Shown piece by piece: positions 23,365 to 33,470 of a stretch of DNA of 64,000 bases. How positions within the stretch are numbered: the stretch's first letter is position 1; every line of letters begins with the position of its first letter. Both the position numbers and the translations under genes were made by a program. The notes beneath the pieces are model-generated. The model saw nothing but the letters and a program-made list of their open reading frames with translations. It was not told where the DNA came from and ran no database searches. Origin of the DNA: Eutreptiella sp. 'Long Island Sound 2002' (lineage: Eukaryota; Euglenozoa; Euglenophyceae; Eutreptiales; Eutreptiaceae); contig OZ038381.1 of NCBI GenBank assembly GCA_964036045.1, positions 145,771,596 through 145,835,595 on the forward strand. The letters are read 5' to 3'.

Positions 23365-24080
23365 GATGTTTGTGGATGTGCTGCTCCTGCTTGTTCCTTG
23401 CTGCTTCCTGGATTGCACAGTTTTTTGATTGGTGTTTGTGAAATGAAATACTAAAGCCAAGCCAAGTAATCCAAACAGAGCACAACAGAATCTCAAAGTC
23501 AACTACATGAAGGGCTGCAGTAACAAAGGAAACAATCTACAATTATATACAGCAAAGCAACTAAAAAGGACCACAGATTTAGAAACGACAATTGGTAAAC
23601 TGCCCACATGGGCACTCTCTCCGTTCATAATGCCATCTAGAGATGTGCATCTTTTCTTTCTGGTCACATAGGTGCTGAGGTGACATGGCATGTGCCGCTG
23701 AGGTCACTGCCATGTCACATGGCATCTTCGTAGTTGGCTAGGCTGGATGGGCATTGAACCCAGGACCTCTCAAAAAAACGTGCCCCAGCTGCCTAGGCTA
23801 CACACCACTAGGATAGCTAAGCATTCATGAGAAAATATGGAAAATGCAAAGGCTCTGAACTGAGAGCAGCGCCTCAGTCGATCAGGAAAATGGTGTTTAT
23901 GTCATGACAGTTGGGGGGTCAGGGGTCCACACAACATCCTTGGTTCAGTGTTTGGGTGTATAGGTCAAATTGCTTTATACCCCATTTTGGTTAGGCCAAT
24001 ACTAAGATCAAAATGTAGTACGCGTCTGGGCGTCTCTAAAACAGTTAAAGCTTACCCCTAGGCCTGGAAATACACTTCTT
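23365..24080 (-). repeat. Repeat S, copy B
   Basis: Inverted partner of 1865-2645, with the tRNA-like A/B boxes at 23750-23817 read on the minus strand. It abuts the stop codon of the minus-strand exon at 24082, so in a transcript it would form the 3' UTR. Confidence 0.65.
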
Positions 24081-24081
24081 C

Positions 24082-24325
24082 TTACTCCATGAAGTCGCCC
24101 AGGGTGGGAGCTCCGGGCTGGCGGCTGCCGTTGGCCCGTTGAGGGGCACTCGGGTCTTCAGCCGGCCTGTCCGCCTCATGCAGGTTGGAGCTGAAGGTGG
24201 ATAGCTGTCGGCTGTCACACCAGACATGCCACCGCTTCCACTGCCACTGGTACTCGTAGCCCAGGGCTTGCAGTTCCGCTTCGATCTCGCGAGAGTACAA
24301 CGCCTCCTCGGCGGATCTCAGCGTA
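24082..24325 (-). CDS. Terminal exon of an unidentified minus-strand gene
   Basis: Read on the minus strand, a pyrimidine-containing stretch ending in CCCCTCAG precedes an open frame from 24325 to TAA at 24084-24082, about 80 codons. The protein is not low-complexity: it has SREIEAELQALGYEYQW, WHVWCDSRQ and ends APTLGDFME. Codon use looks normal and there are no breaks. Upstream exons are not found. I do not recognise the family. It may be a host gene fragment or the 3' exon of an intron-containing element. Its splice acceptor coincides, within 1 nt, with the edge of the duplicated segment D. Confidence 0.5.
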
Positions 24326-24818
24326 CTGAGGGGCACGCACGCCATCCTCTGACCGGGAGCCGCGGAACTCCCGGCCCTCCCCAAGCCCCCTCACGAGGCC
24401 TCGCATGATGGCCAGGCTGGGGACCCGGCCCACGTTGGCAGTACTAGCCATGGGACTTGGTTGTGGCTGTTGGTGCGGAAGATGCAAGCACTCATGGATG
24501 TCAGAGTCCTCCTGTTGTTGACGCGGATGCTGCAAACCCTAGTAGACGTTGAAGTTTTCCTCTTGTTGACGGGGGTGCTGCAGGGACTTGTAGATGTCAG
24601 AGGCCGTCAGTGCTTGATGCGCAGCCAACCCAAGGGCGGAGTCACACGCGCAGGAAAACGCCCAAGCCACGAATGGCGGGAACAAAAGAGTAACGCACCA
24701 ACACAAGGAATGGCGAGGGAACAACAACTGAAATGCCTTCCCCCTGAAGTCAGAGGGATAAGTCGACATCATCCTGGTCACCATGCACTCTAGCGGGCAC
24801 AACAACAGAGCGCTCCAT

Positions 24819-24868
24819 CCCTCCAAGCACTAGCAGGGGTACGTCCAATGGCCTCCCCGCTAGGCCAC
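24819..24868 (-). repeat. Hairpin repeat h2
   Basis: Arms CTAGCAGGGG and CCCCGCTAG pair with one bulge. Same family as 201-250, opposite orientation. Confidence 0.45.
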
Positions 24869-25132
24869 AGCCGCAAAAACAAAACCCTGTGTTCTCGTGC
24901 ACAAACACGGGTCGATCACATGGGCTGCCCACCCTGCAAAACCAAGGGCGCAGATCACACACATGGCAACATGCCCGAGCCACGTATGGCGGGGACAGAT
25001 GAATGAAGGACCCTCAGCCAAGAATGGCGACGGACAAACATCAGAAGGGCCATACCAGGGATGGCGAGGTCTGAATGACGACGTCAAGGACGGCTGGACG
25101 GCATGCGGTGCACGCATACAGAACACCCCCCC

Positions 25133-25180
25133 CTCCAAGCCCCAGCAGGGGTACGTGTAGTCGCGTCCTTGCTGGGCCAC
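25133..25180 (-). repeat. Hairpin repeat h3
   Basis: Arms CCCAGCAGGG and CCTTGCTGGG pair with one wobble. Compared with h5 (CCTAGCAGGG), the third position changed from T to C while its partner changed towards G, keeping the pair. Confidence 0.5.
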
Positions 25181-25456
25181 GGCGGCTTAGAGGCGCTGTG
25201 TTCTCGTGCCATAACACAGGTAGGCCAATAAGGCCTTGACGTGGGAAAGGTGGCTGACACCCGGACTGGGTAATCCGGGACTGTCAAGGAGAACGCAACA
25301 AGCGCGCTGAACAAAGGGGACACGATAGGAGCGACCCGTGCAAGGAGCACGCAACGCTCCCCTGAAGGATGAGGATCCAGTGGGCCCGCGCCACTGAGGT
25401 TTGAGGTTTGACGTTTGAGGTTTCGGGTACTAGACGTTCTTCGGCCCCGGAGGGCC

Positions 25457-25473
25457 ACCTGTTCTGGCCAGGT
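25457..25473 (-). repeat. Conserved 3' hairpin of R3
   Basis: Minus strand ACCTG-GCCAGAA-CAGGT; same position relative to the tail as in R1 and R2. Confidence 0.55.
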
Positions 25474-26289
25474 GATATCCTCTCCACCGGGACCTAGTGG
25501 GGGGCCCTTCATGACACACCTCCTGCCTGGTGGCGGAGTTCCCCGGGTTCACGGGGCTCGGAGCCCTGTTCCTCCCCGGCTTCCCCATTTCACCACTCCC
25601 CGGTCAGTGCGTCACTTAGCAACCGTGGTTGCAGGCGCTTACCCACTACGCCGCCCCCCTGATGCGTCGTTGCCCGGGCTGCCGGCACCGCCGGGCCCGT
25701 GCTACTGGCTTGTCGCCAGTGGGACCCCCATGGGCTGGCGCAGAGGCTGCCTATCCGCGGGGCTGATGCGTAGCACTGTGTGCTACTACTGCCTTGGTGG
25801 GTGCAGTGCCCTGGTCATGTGTGCGCGGCGCTCGCGGCAGGTCCTGGGGGGTCGGGGCCGGTGCCGGTTCTTGCTTCTCCCCTTGGGCTCCTCCCTGCCC
25901 TCGCGCCCCTCGCGGTGAGTGTTTCGGGTTGTCCCGCCCGGGTGTCCCTTCCCTTCGCCTGCCGGTACGCCAATCCATGCGGACTGTGCGTTCCGCGGCC
26001 CGGTCCGGTTGCCCTTCGGGTCCGCGCCGCGTGTCCGTTGTGTGTGTGTGTGCCCGTGCTCCCGCGGCGTACGCGCCTCCCCCCCCATCCGGTTTGGTCC
26101 GGCGCGCGCACTACGCGCGGTTCCGGCGCAGGGCGCCGGTAGGGACGTTGCAGGCTGTCCATGCCCCTCCGCGTTTCATGCCCCCGTCCCGTGCTCCGCC
26201 TTTTTAGCTCTCCGGGGTGGCAGCCCGGTCACTTCGTCCCGTTGCCTTGCAAGGGGTCGCTCGCCCCCCTGCGGGCATGCCTGCTTTTG

Positions 26290-28345
26290 TGAGGTGGCTT
26301 TGCGCGCTGTGGGGGCTGCACGAGGGCACCTGGGGGGGGGCGCCTCTCGCCTGGGTTTCGGGTGCCCGGGATTGGGCGCTCTCCCACGCCCGACCGCCCG
26401 TCCTTGGAGCGTGCGGCCGGGGCCTGCTACCCACTGGCTGTGCGTACCGGGGGTGTGGGCGTGGGGGCCCGTCACCAACCCCACAGGGCGCGCTCTTGCC
26501 AGCTGGCATTGCCCGCTGCGGGGGCAGCACGAGCGCGCTCGTGGGGGAGGGGCGTCCCTTGCCTGGGTGTAGGGCGTCCGCGGTCGGGCGCTTCCCCTCG
26601 CCCGACCGCCTGTCCTTGGGGCGTGCGGCCGGGGCCCACTACCCACTGGCTGTGGGTGCGGGATGTGTTGGCGTGGGGACCCGTCACCAACCCCACAGCG
26701 CGTGCTCTTGTGAGCTGGCTTTGCGCACTGTGGGGGCGGCAGGAGGGCGCCCGGTGCTGGCGCTCCTTGCCTGCGTGTGGGGCGTCCAGGGTTAGACGTT
26801 CTCCCAGGCCCGACCGCCCGCCCTTGGGGCGTGCAGCCGGGGCCCGCTACCCACTGGCTGTTGGTGCGGGGGATGTGGGGGTGGGGACCCGTCACCAACC
26901 CCATAGCGCGTGCTCTTGCGAGGTGGCTTTGCGCGCTGTGGGGCAGCAGGAGGGCGCCCGGGGGGGGGCGCCTCTTGCCTGGGTGTGGAGCGTCCGGGAT
27001 GGGGCGCTCTCCCACGCCCGACAGCCCGTCCTTGGGGCGTGCGGCCGGGGCCCACTACCCACTGGCTGTGGGTGCGGGGCTGTGGGCTTGGGGACCCGTC
27101 ACCAACCCCACAGCGCGTGCTCTTGCGAGCTCGCTTTGCGCGCTGTCGGGGCGGCACGAGGGCGCCTGGGGGGGGGCGCCTCTCGCCTGGGTGTGGGGCG
27201 TCCGGGATTGGGCACTCTTCCAGGCACGACCACCCGTCCTTGGAGCGTGCGGCCGGGGCCTGCTACCCACTGGCTGTGGGCGCGGGGGGTGTGAGCGGGG
27301 GACCCGTCACAAACCCCACAGCGCGCGCTCTTGCGAGCGGTTTTGCGCGCTGTGGGGCAGCACGGGGGGGCGCGCATCTTGCCTGGGTGTGGGGCGCCCA
27401 GGGTTGGTCGCTCTCCCACGCCCGACCGCCGGTCCTTGCGGCGTGCGGCCGGGGCCCGCTACGCACTGGCTGCGGCTGCGGGGGGTGTGGGGCTGGGACC
27501 CGTCATCAACCCCACAGCACGCGCTCTTGCGAGCTGACTTTGCGCGCTGTGGCGGCGGAATGAGGGCGCCGGGGGGGGGGGGGGGGGGGGGGGGGGGCTC
27601 TTGCCTGCGTGTGGGGCGTCCGGGGTTGGGCGCTCTCCAACGCCCGACTGCCCGCCCTTGGGCCCTGCTGCCGGGGCCTGCTACCCACTGACTGTGGGTG
27701 CGGGGTGTGTGGGCCTGGGGACCCGTCACCAACCCCACAGCGCACTCTTGCGAGCGGTTTTGCGCGCTGTGGGGCAGCACGAGGGCGCCACGGGGAGGGT
27801 CGCCTCTTGCCTGGGTGTCGAGCGTCCAGGGGTTGGGCGCTCTCCCACGCCCGACCGCCCATCCTTGGGGCGTGCGGCTGGGGCCCACTACCCACTGGCT
27901 GTGGGTGCGGGGGGTGTGAACGTGGGAACCCGTCACCAACCCCACAGCGCGCGCTCTTGCAAGCTGGCTTTGCGCGCTGTGGGGGCGGCACGAGGGCCCC
28001 CCGGGGGGGCGCCTCCTGCCTGCGTGTGGGGCTTCCGGGGTTGGGTGCTCTCCCATGCCCCACCGCCCGTCCTTGGGGCGTGCGGTCGGGGCCCGCTACC
28101 CACTGGCTGTGTGTGCGGGCTGTGTGGGCGTGGGTACCCGTCACCATCCAAAAGCGCGCGCTCTTGCGAGCTGACTTTGCGCGCTGTGGGGGCGGCACGA
28201 GGGCGCCTCGGTGGGCGCCTATTGCCTGCGTGTGGGGCGTCCGAGATTGGGCGCTCATCGATGCCCGACCGCCCGTCTTTGGTGTGTGCGGTCGGGGCCT
28301 GCTACCTGCTGGCTGTGGGTGCGGTGCGCGGGCTTGGGGCCCAGC
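26290..28345. repeat. ~209-bp satellite, 10 units
   Basis: The landmark TTTGCGCGCTGTGGGG recurs near 26299, 26507, 26719, 26929, 27137, 27344, 27539, 27759, 27968 and 28178 (spacing 195-220). Each unit also has a CGACCGCCCGTCCTTGG block, CTACCCACTGGCTGTGGGTG and CCGTCACCAACCCCACAG. Open frames across it are not genes: a 209-bp unit changes frame each repeat. Confidence 0.95.
27571..27597 (+). repeat. Run of 27 G
   Basis: An uninterrupted poly-G inside satellite unit 7. It could form a G-quadruplex or slipped DNA. Its true length may be unreliable in assembly. Confidence 0.85.
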
Positions 28346-28369
28346 TGTCCTTGGCACCTTCTCCTGTGC

Positions 28370-30820
28370 CGCGGTTTGTCGTGTGTTGTGCGTGCTCCCC
28401 GGGTTTGCATCACCTGGTGGCCATTGTTGCTTGGCACCTGTCCTTGTGCCGTGGTTTTGGCCGGGGGGTGCCTCTCTGGCGTGCCTCGTGGCCCCGCGTT
28501 GGTGCGCCGCGCCTCTTTCGTCCGGTCGCTCCAGGTGCTCTGGTTGGCTTTCCCGTCGCCATGGTGCCTCTCCCATCCCGGTGGCTGTTGCCCACGGCTT
28601 TACTGGGCGGCTGCGCGGGGCACGTGGAGGCCGGCCGGGAACCGGGCTGATTGTCCCTGCCACTGGCTCCTGCCGAGCCAGGGGCCCTGGGCTCGCTCCG
28701 CGTCATACCTGCTCGGGGCCCCGCGAGGGGGTTGTCCCTGGCAGGTCCCTCCGGCTTTTGTGTTGGGCTGCGTGAGCTGCGGTGGTTTGCCGTGTATGGA
28801 CCCGGTCACTGATGCGTCTGGTTTCCCGTACCGTCCGTCTTTCGACGGGGGACTCGGTCGGTGCACCGGTGCTCTTTCGTGTGGACGCTGACACCTCTGC
28901 TTTCAGGTTGGAGGACGCCACGCCCAGGACCCGAGCGTGTGTGCCTGTGCGTGCTCTACTTGGCCGGGTCGCGCGCGCCGGCCTCCTGGTCGCGTTTCCG
29001 TGCGCCTCACCTTTCCTGTGGCCGTTTTGTCCTTCTTCTTTCTTCGGCCCCTTCCGGGCTGGGGTTGGCCGTGCTTCAGTTGCTTGTTTGGTTCTTTTTT
29101 TTTTTTCCGTGTTTGTTCGTTTCCCCTTCCTCCCACCTCCCCTCTCGCGCCCCCGCTATCTCCGGCCTTTTGTGCTTCCCGGCCCTGGGTGCCCTGGGCC
29201 ATGGCGCTCTTCGTTTGCTCCTACCCTCCCCCCCCCCCCCCGCCCCCGCCTTTTGTTCCCCCGGTTTTGTTCCTTCCCCTTTCTTCCCACCTCCCCTCGC
29301 GCGCCCGCGCTGTCTACGGCTTTTTGTGTTTCCCGGCCCTGGGTGCCCTGGGCCTTGGCGCTCTTCCTTTGCTCCCAACCCCCCCATTTTTTTTATTTGC
29401 CCCCTCCTGCCCTCTCCGCGCCTCCCTTGTCGCGTCTTTTCCGTTGTTTCCGGCCCTGGGTGCCCTGGGCCTTGGCGCTTCGTCTCTGCCCGCCCCTACC
29501 GCCCCCTCTCTCCCTCTCTCTCTCTCTTTTTTTTGTTCGCGTTCCCTCTTTTCCTTTGTTCCGGGCGCTCTTGGTGCTCTTGGCCTGTGGCGTGTGCGCT
29601 GTGTGCTGGGGCTGTCCCCCCTGCCCCCCGGCGGCTGCTCGCGTTTCGCTGTGTCTGGTGTCTTGTTGTGTGGTGCCGCGTTTTGTTGTGGGCTGTTTTG
29701 TGTGGTTTGTGGCGTTTTGCGGTGTTCTTTGGTGCCTTGTGGTGTTGGTGTCGTGCTGTGTGGTGTGTTGTCGTGCTGTGTTGTTGGTGTTTGCGCTGGC
29801 TGTCTCCCCTGGGCGCTGCTTACCCCTCTCTTTTTTGTTGGTGTCGTGCGGAGCCTTGTTGTGCCGCGCTGTTTTGTGCGGTGTTTTGTCGTGCGTGGTG
29901 CCGTCGCGCGTTGTTATGTGGTGTGTTGTGCTGTGTGTTGACCTGGTGTGCGGTGTCGTCTGGTCGTCGGGCGCGCCGCGTTGTGTGGGGTTGTCCTGCC
30001 CCCCCCCCCCCCCCACCCTGCTGCTGCCCCCTGTTGCCGTTGCCTGGTCACCTGTCGTGGCATTTTGTTGTGTTCTGCCCTGGGGTGCGGTGCTGTGTTG
30101 GTCTGTTGTGCCGCCTGTCGTGTGGTGTGCTGCTGTCTGCGTCGTCTCTTGCTGGTGCTGCCCCGCTGCTTAGGTTGCGCTGGCTGGTGCTGTGTGTTGT
30201 TGCCTGTGGTTGCTGGGTGTCCGCTGCTGGGTCTGGTTGCCCGCTGTTGTTTTCCGCTGGCGTGCTTTGGCGCGGGTGCTCCTGCCTGGCCGCGTGGCTG
30301 TGCTGTGCGGTGCTGTGCTGTGCTGTGTCCTGTCTTCTGCGGCGCTGTGTTGCCGTGTGGTGCCGTGCTGTGCCGCCCTGCTGTCCGTTTTGCTTTGTTC
30401 TGTGGTTGGTGTGGTCGGTGTGGCGCTGTATTGCTCCTTGGCGCCGCCTGTGGTGCGTTGTGCTGTGCTTCTTCGTGTCGTATTCTGTGCCCCCGTCGTG
30501 TCGCCCTGTGCCGTGCTCCGCTGCCGTGTGGGCGCTGTTTGGTGCCTGGTGTCGCTGCCGGGGTTTGTTGGTGGGTCTGGCTGCCTGGTTTTGTTTTCTG
30601 CTGGCGCGTCTCGGCCCTGGTGTCCTTGTCTGGCCTCTGACCGCCCGCTCTGTTGTCTGGTGTGCTGGTGCGGTGTCATGTGGTGTCCTGCGCCCTGTGC
30701 TGTGTCCTGCGGTGCTGTGCTGCCTTGTGGTGGTGTGCTGTCTGACCGTGTTGTGCGTTTGTCCGCGCTGCTGGTTTTTGTTTTTCCTTTCATCCTCCAT
30801 GCCTCTGCAAAATTTTCCTG
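28370..30820. repeat. A-depleted G/T/C tract
   Basis: The plus strand is almost free of A for long stretches, especially 29600-30780, which is built from GTGTTGTGCTG-like words. Minus-strand frames read as Thr/Gln/His/Arg low complexity. No domain seen. Confidence 0.8.
29150..29485. repeat. Threefold tandem repeat in the A-depleted tract
   Basis: The block CCGGCCCTGGGTGCCCTGGG(C) recurs near 29180, 29333 and 29451, each time followed by a (C/T)TTGGCGCT block and a pyrimidine run. Confidence 0.7.
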
Positions 30821-31331
30821 CTGTTTCTCCGCACCACTGAGGGGCACGCACGCCATCCTCTGACCGGGAGCCGCGGAGCTCCGGGCCCTCCTCAAGCCCC
30901 CTCACAAGGCGTCGCATGATGGCCAGGCTGGGGACCCAGCCCACGTTGGCAGTACTGGCCCTATGAGTTGGTTGTGGCTGTTGGTGCGGAAGATGCAAGC
31001 ACTCATGGATGTCAGAGTCCTCCTGTTGTTGACGCGGATGCTGCAAACCCTAGTAGACGTTGAAGTTTTCCTCTTGTTGACGGGGGTGCTGCAGGGACTT
31101 GTAGATGTCAAAGGCCTTCAGTGGTTGATGCCCAGCTAAACCAAGGGCGGAGTCACACGCGCAGCAAGACGCCCCAGCCACGAATGGCGGGAACAAAAGA
31201 GTAACGCACCCACACCAGGAATGGCGAGGGAACAATAACTGAATTTTCTTCCCCCTGAAGTCAGAGGGGTAGGTTGACATCGTCTCAGTCACCATGTACG
31301 CAAGCGGGGCACGACAACAGAGCACTCTATC

Positions 31332-31380
31332 CCTCCAAGCCCGAGCCGGGGTTCGTGTAGTGGCGTCCCTGCTAGGCCAC
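31332..31380 (-). repeat. Hairpin repeat h4
   Basis: Arms CCGAGCCGGG and CCCTGCTAGG; two mismatches, so decayed. Confidence 0.35.
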
Positions 31381-31644
31381 AGCAGCAAAAAAAACGCTGT
31401 GTTCTCGTGCACAAACACAGGTTGATCACCTGGGCTGCCCACCCTGCATAACCAAGGCCGCAGATCACACACATGGCAACATGCCCGAGCCAGGTATGGC
31501 GGGGACAGATGAATGAAGGACCCTTGGCAAAGATTGGCGAGGGACAAACATCAGAAGGGCCATACCAGGGATGGCGAGGTCTGAACGACGACATCAAGGA
31601 CGGCTGGACGGCATGCGGTGCACACATACAGAACACCCCCCCCC

Positions 31645-31691
31645 GCTAAGCCCTAGCAGGGGTACATTTAGTGGCGTCCCTGCTGGGCCAC
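31645..31691 (-). repeat. Hairpin repeat h5
   Basis: Arms CCTAGCAGGG and CCCTGCTGGG pair with one wobble. Confidence 0.5.
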
Positions 31692-31908
31692 AGCCGCTTA
31701 GAGGGGCTGTGTTCTCCTGCCGTAACGCAGGTAGGACAATAAGGCCTTGGCATGGGAAAGGTGGCTGACGCCCCGGACTGGGTAATCCGGGACTGGTAAG
31801 GAGAACGCAACAAGTGCGCTGAAGAAAGGGGACGCGATAGGAGCGATCCGTGCAAGGAGCACGAAACGGTCCCCTGAAGGATGAGGATCCAGTGGGCCCG
31901 CGCCACTG

Positions 31909-32785
31909 GATTGCTGGAGGGCTGGTGGGGTATAAATACGGGATGAAGGATGGGAGAAGGGAAGGGGGCTAGGAAAGGGGTGCGGCAAGGGCCGCACATC
32001 AGCCCCTTGGGAACGGGACACCATGAGACGCGGCGAGTGGGCCGGTGACGGGAAGTGGCAAAGAGGAACGGCACATCGCGGGGGTGGGAACCAATCGGAG
32101 CAGGGAAAGAGGGGTGACAGAAAGCGCCAAGCTACAGCCCCGTGGGATTAGGAAACCAGTCGCCAGGGACTGGTGAACCATGGGCCAACCATAGGGAGCC
32201 CGACCACGGGAAGTCAGGAATATCTGCTGAACTCCGGGACAGCCGTGAGGTGTCCGCAGGGGTGAGGATTGACCCTGAGGCCCCCGGGTCCATGGCCGGT
32301 GTACACGTAGGTTCACGCGTGAGCGGGACCTGGAGGAACGTGGAAACGGTCGCCCCCTGGCCTCCGGCCGCGGATGCACGCCAACCAAGTGCATCCGGGA
32401 GCCGAGTGGGTACTCCAGCTTGTGAGGGATGGGGGGTTGTGGAATGTGGTTGAAAGCAATGCTGTGCTGTCGGCGACGGCTATCCACAGGAAACCCGCCC
32501 GCAGGCGCCCTAAAGGCTAAGGTGAGGGGGGAAGGCCAGAGGATTCTTCGACGGGGGACCGGAAGGCGCACCCCTGAGGGCAGCGGCTGAAGGGAACCTA
32601 CCACTGGTCAAGACCCAAGGGAACCTGGTATAATTCTTGGCCTTGAGGTGAGGCGCCAGGGGAACTGATGCTGGAGAGCTCCCCCTCCCACCAGAGGCGG
32701 CCACCATGTAAAACAAACAAGGGGATGTCAGACGAGGCTGCGGACGCGGCTGCCCTTACTGACTCACTTACTTACTTACTTGCTT
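31909..32785. other. GC-rich non-coding block ending in (CTTA)n
   Basis: No supported ORF. It begins with a TATA-like motif (31931-31938) and ends in a short CTTA repeat (32761-32782). Composition and the terminal tetranucleotide repeat resemble 62350-62937, the 3' end of the LINE block, but I could not align them base for base. Confidence 0.4.
31931..31938 (+). promoter_or_regulatory. TATA-box candidate
   Basis: TATAAATA in a GC-rich setting, 22 bp after the D boundary. No downstream ORF supports it as a gene promoter; motif match only. Confidence 0.3.
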
Positions 32786-32959
32786 CAGTGGTTGATGCAG
32801 GTGCTGCAGGGACTCGTGGTTGTCAGAATCTTCCTTGGCGCTCCGTGATGTTCTTGAGGCTCTTGGGGTTGCAGTACTCCTCGAATTCCCGGGTGGCACG
32901 CTCAGACTGGGTACCTTTGCGGCAGTAGAACACTTTTGATGCGTAACCGTGGGGGGCTT

Positions 32960-33470
32960 GTCCACGGGTCACGCTGCAGCGGACACGCAAGCACACCGGT
33001 AGGCAACGCACTGCGCTCGCAGGGGCATCCTCATAGAACAAAGCGTGCTAGGATCCTTGCGACTCTGAAACAGAACGAAAGTATGTACAAAAACACATCA
33101 GGGTATGTACACAGGTGGGTTAAGCCATGGACTGGAGTATGGGCACCTCAGGGCAATAGACACTCTTTTCGAACCAAATCCCAACCCCAGGTCGCACCTC
33201 CTCAGTGGCACGCAGGTACGGAGGTTCAAAAAGAACCCACGGACCTGCCCGGAATTTACCCTAGAACCTTGCCAAGAGAGAGGCGTCCCGCCCAGCCACG
33301 GGTTTGTTCCGAGCAGTCAACGCTCTCCGGGGCCAAGCGACAGTTGCCCCTATGCTCCTCTGATGGCACATCTCAACTCCCCTCTGAGCCGGAGATAAGC
33401 CCCCGCCAATATCCCCTAGGAGCTCGTGGCTAGAAATGGGCTGTTTCAGCCCAGGCTGAATTTGGCTGAA
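32960..33470 (+). repeat. Repeat W, copy 2
   Basis: Inverted partner of 22840-23345. It ends at AAATGGGCTGTTTCAGCCC near 33460. Confidence 0.7.

Larger units (their letters stand above)
24325..25396. repeat. Segment D, left copy (1072 bp)
   Basis: Matches 30836-31908 end to end at roughly 92-93% by eye, with almost equal length. The left edge adjoins the exon; the right edge is CGCGCCACTG, immediately followed by the tail of R3. The right copy ends with the same CGCGCCACTG and runs on into other sequence. This is the geometry of a target duplication around R3, though very long. D contains short internal repeats (AATGGCG units, and LQHPRQQ-type repeats on the minus strand near 24490-24590) and two hairpins. 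Confidence 0.8.
25397..30835 (-). mobile_element. R-family retroposon, copy R3 (5.4 kb, apparently complete)
   Basis: Bounded on both sides by the two D copies. On the minus strand its 3' end (25397-25440) is a tail of CCTCAAAC/GTCAAAC units preceded by the R-family hairpin (25457-25473) and the ~800-bp 3' block shared with R1 and R2. Further 5' lie a 209-bp satellite (26290-28345) and a G/T-rich tract. The 5' end is at 30835, beginning GGTGCGGAGAAACAGCAGG on the minus strand. Long frames are low-complexity and show no RT, endonuclease or other domain, so it must be mobilised in trans if it is a retroposon. Confidence 0.55.
30836..31908. repeat. Segment D, right copy (1073 bp)
   Basis: Partner of 24325-25396. 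On its right it continues uninterrupted (GATTGCTGGAGGGC), showing the original junction that R3 separated from the left copy. It contains hairpins at 31332 and 31645. Confidence 0.8.

Noticed and set aside
26176-28775. Several 200-390 codon frames on both strands across the satellite
   Set aside because: A ~209-bp period shifts frame each unit and base composition lacks stops; no domain is present.
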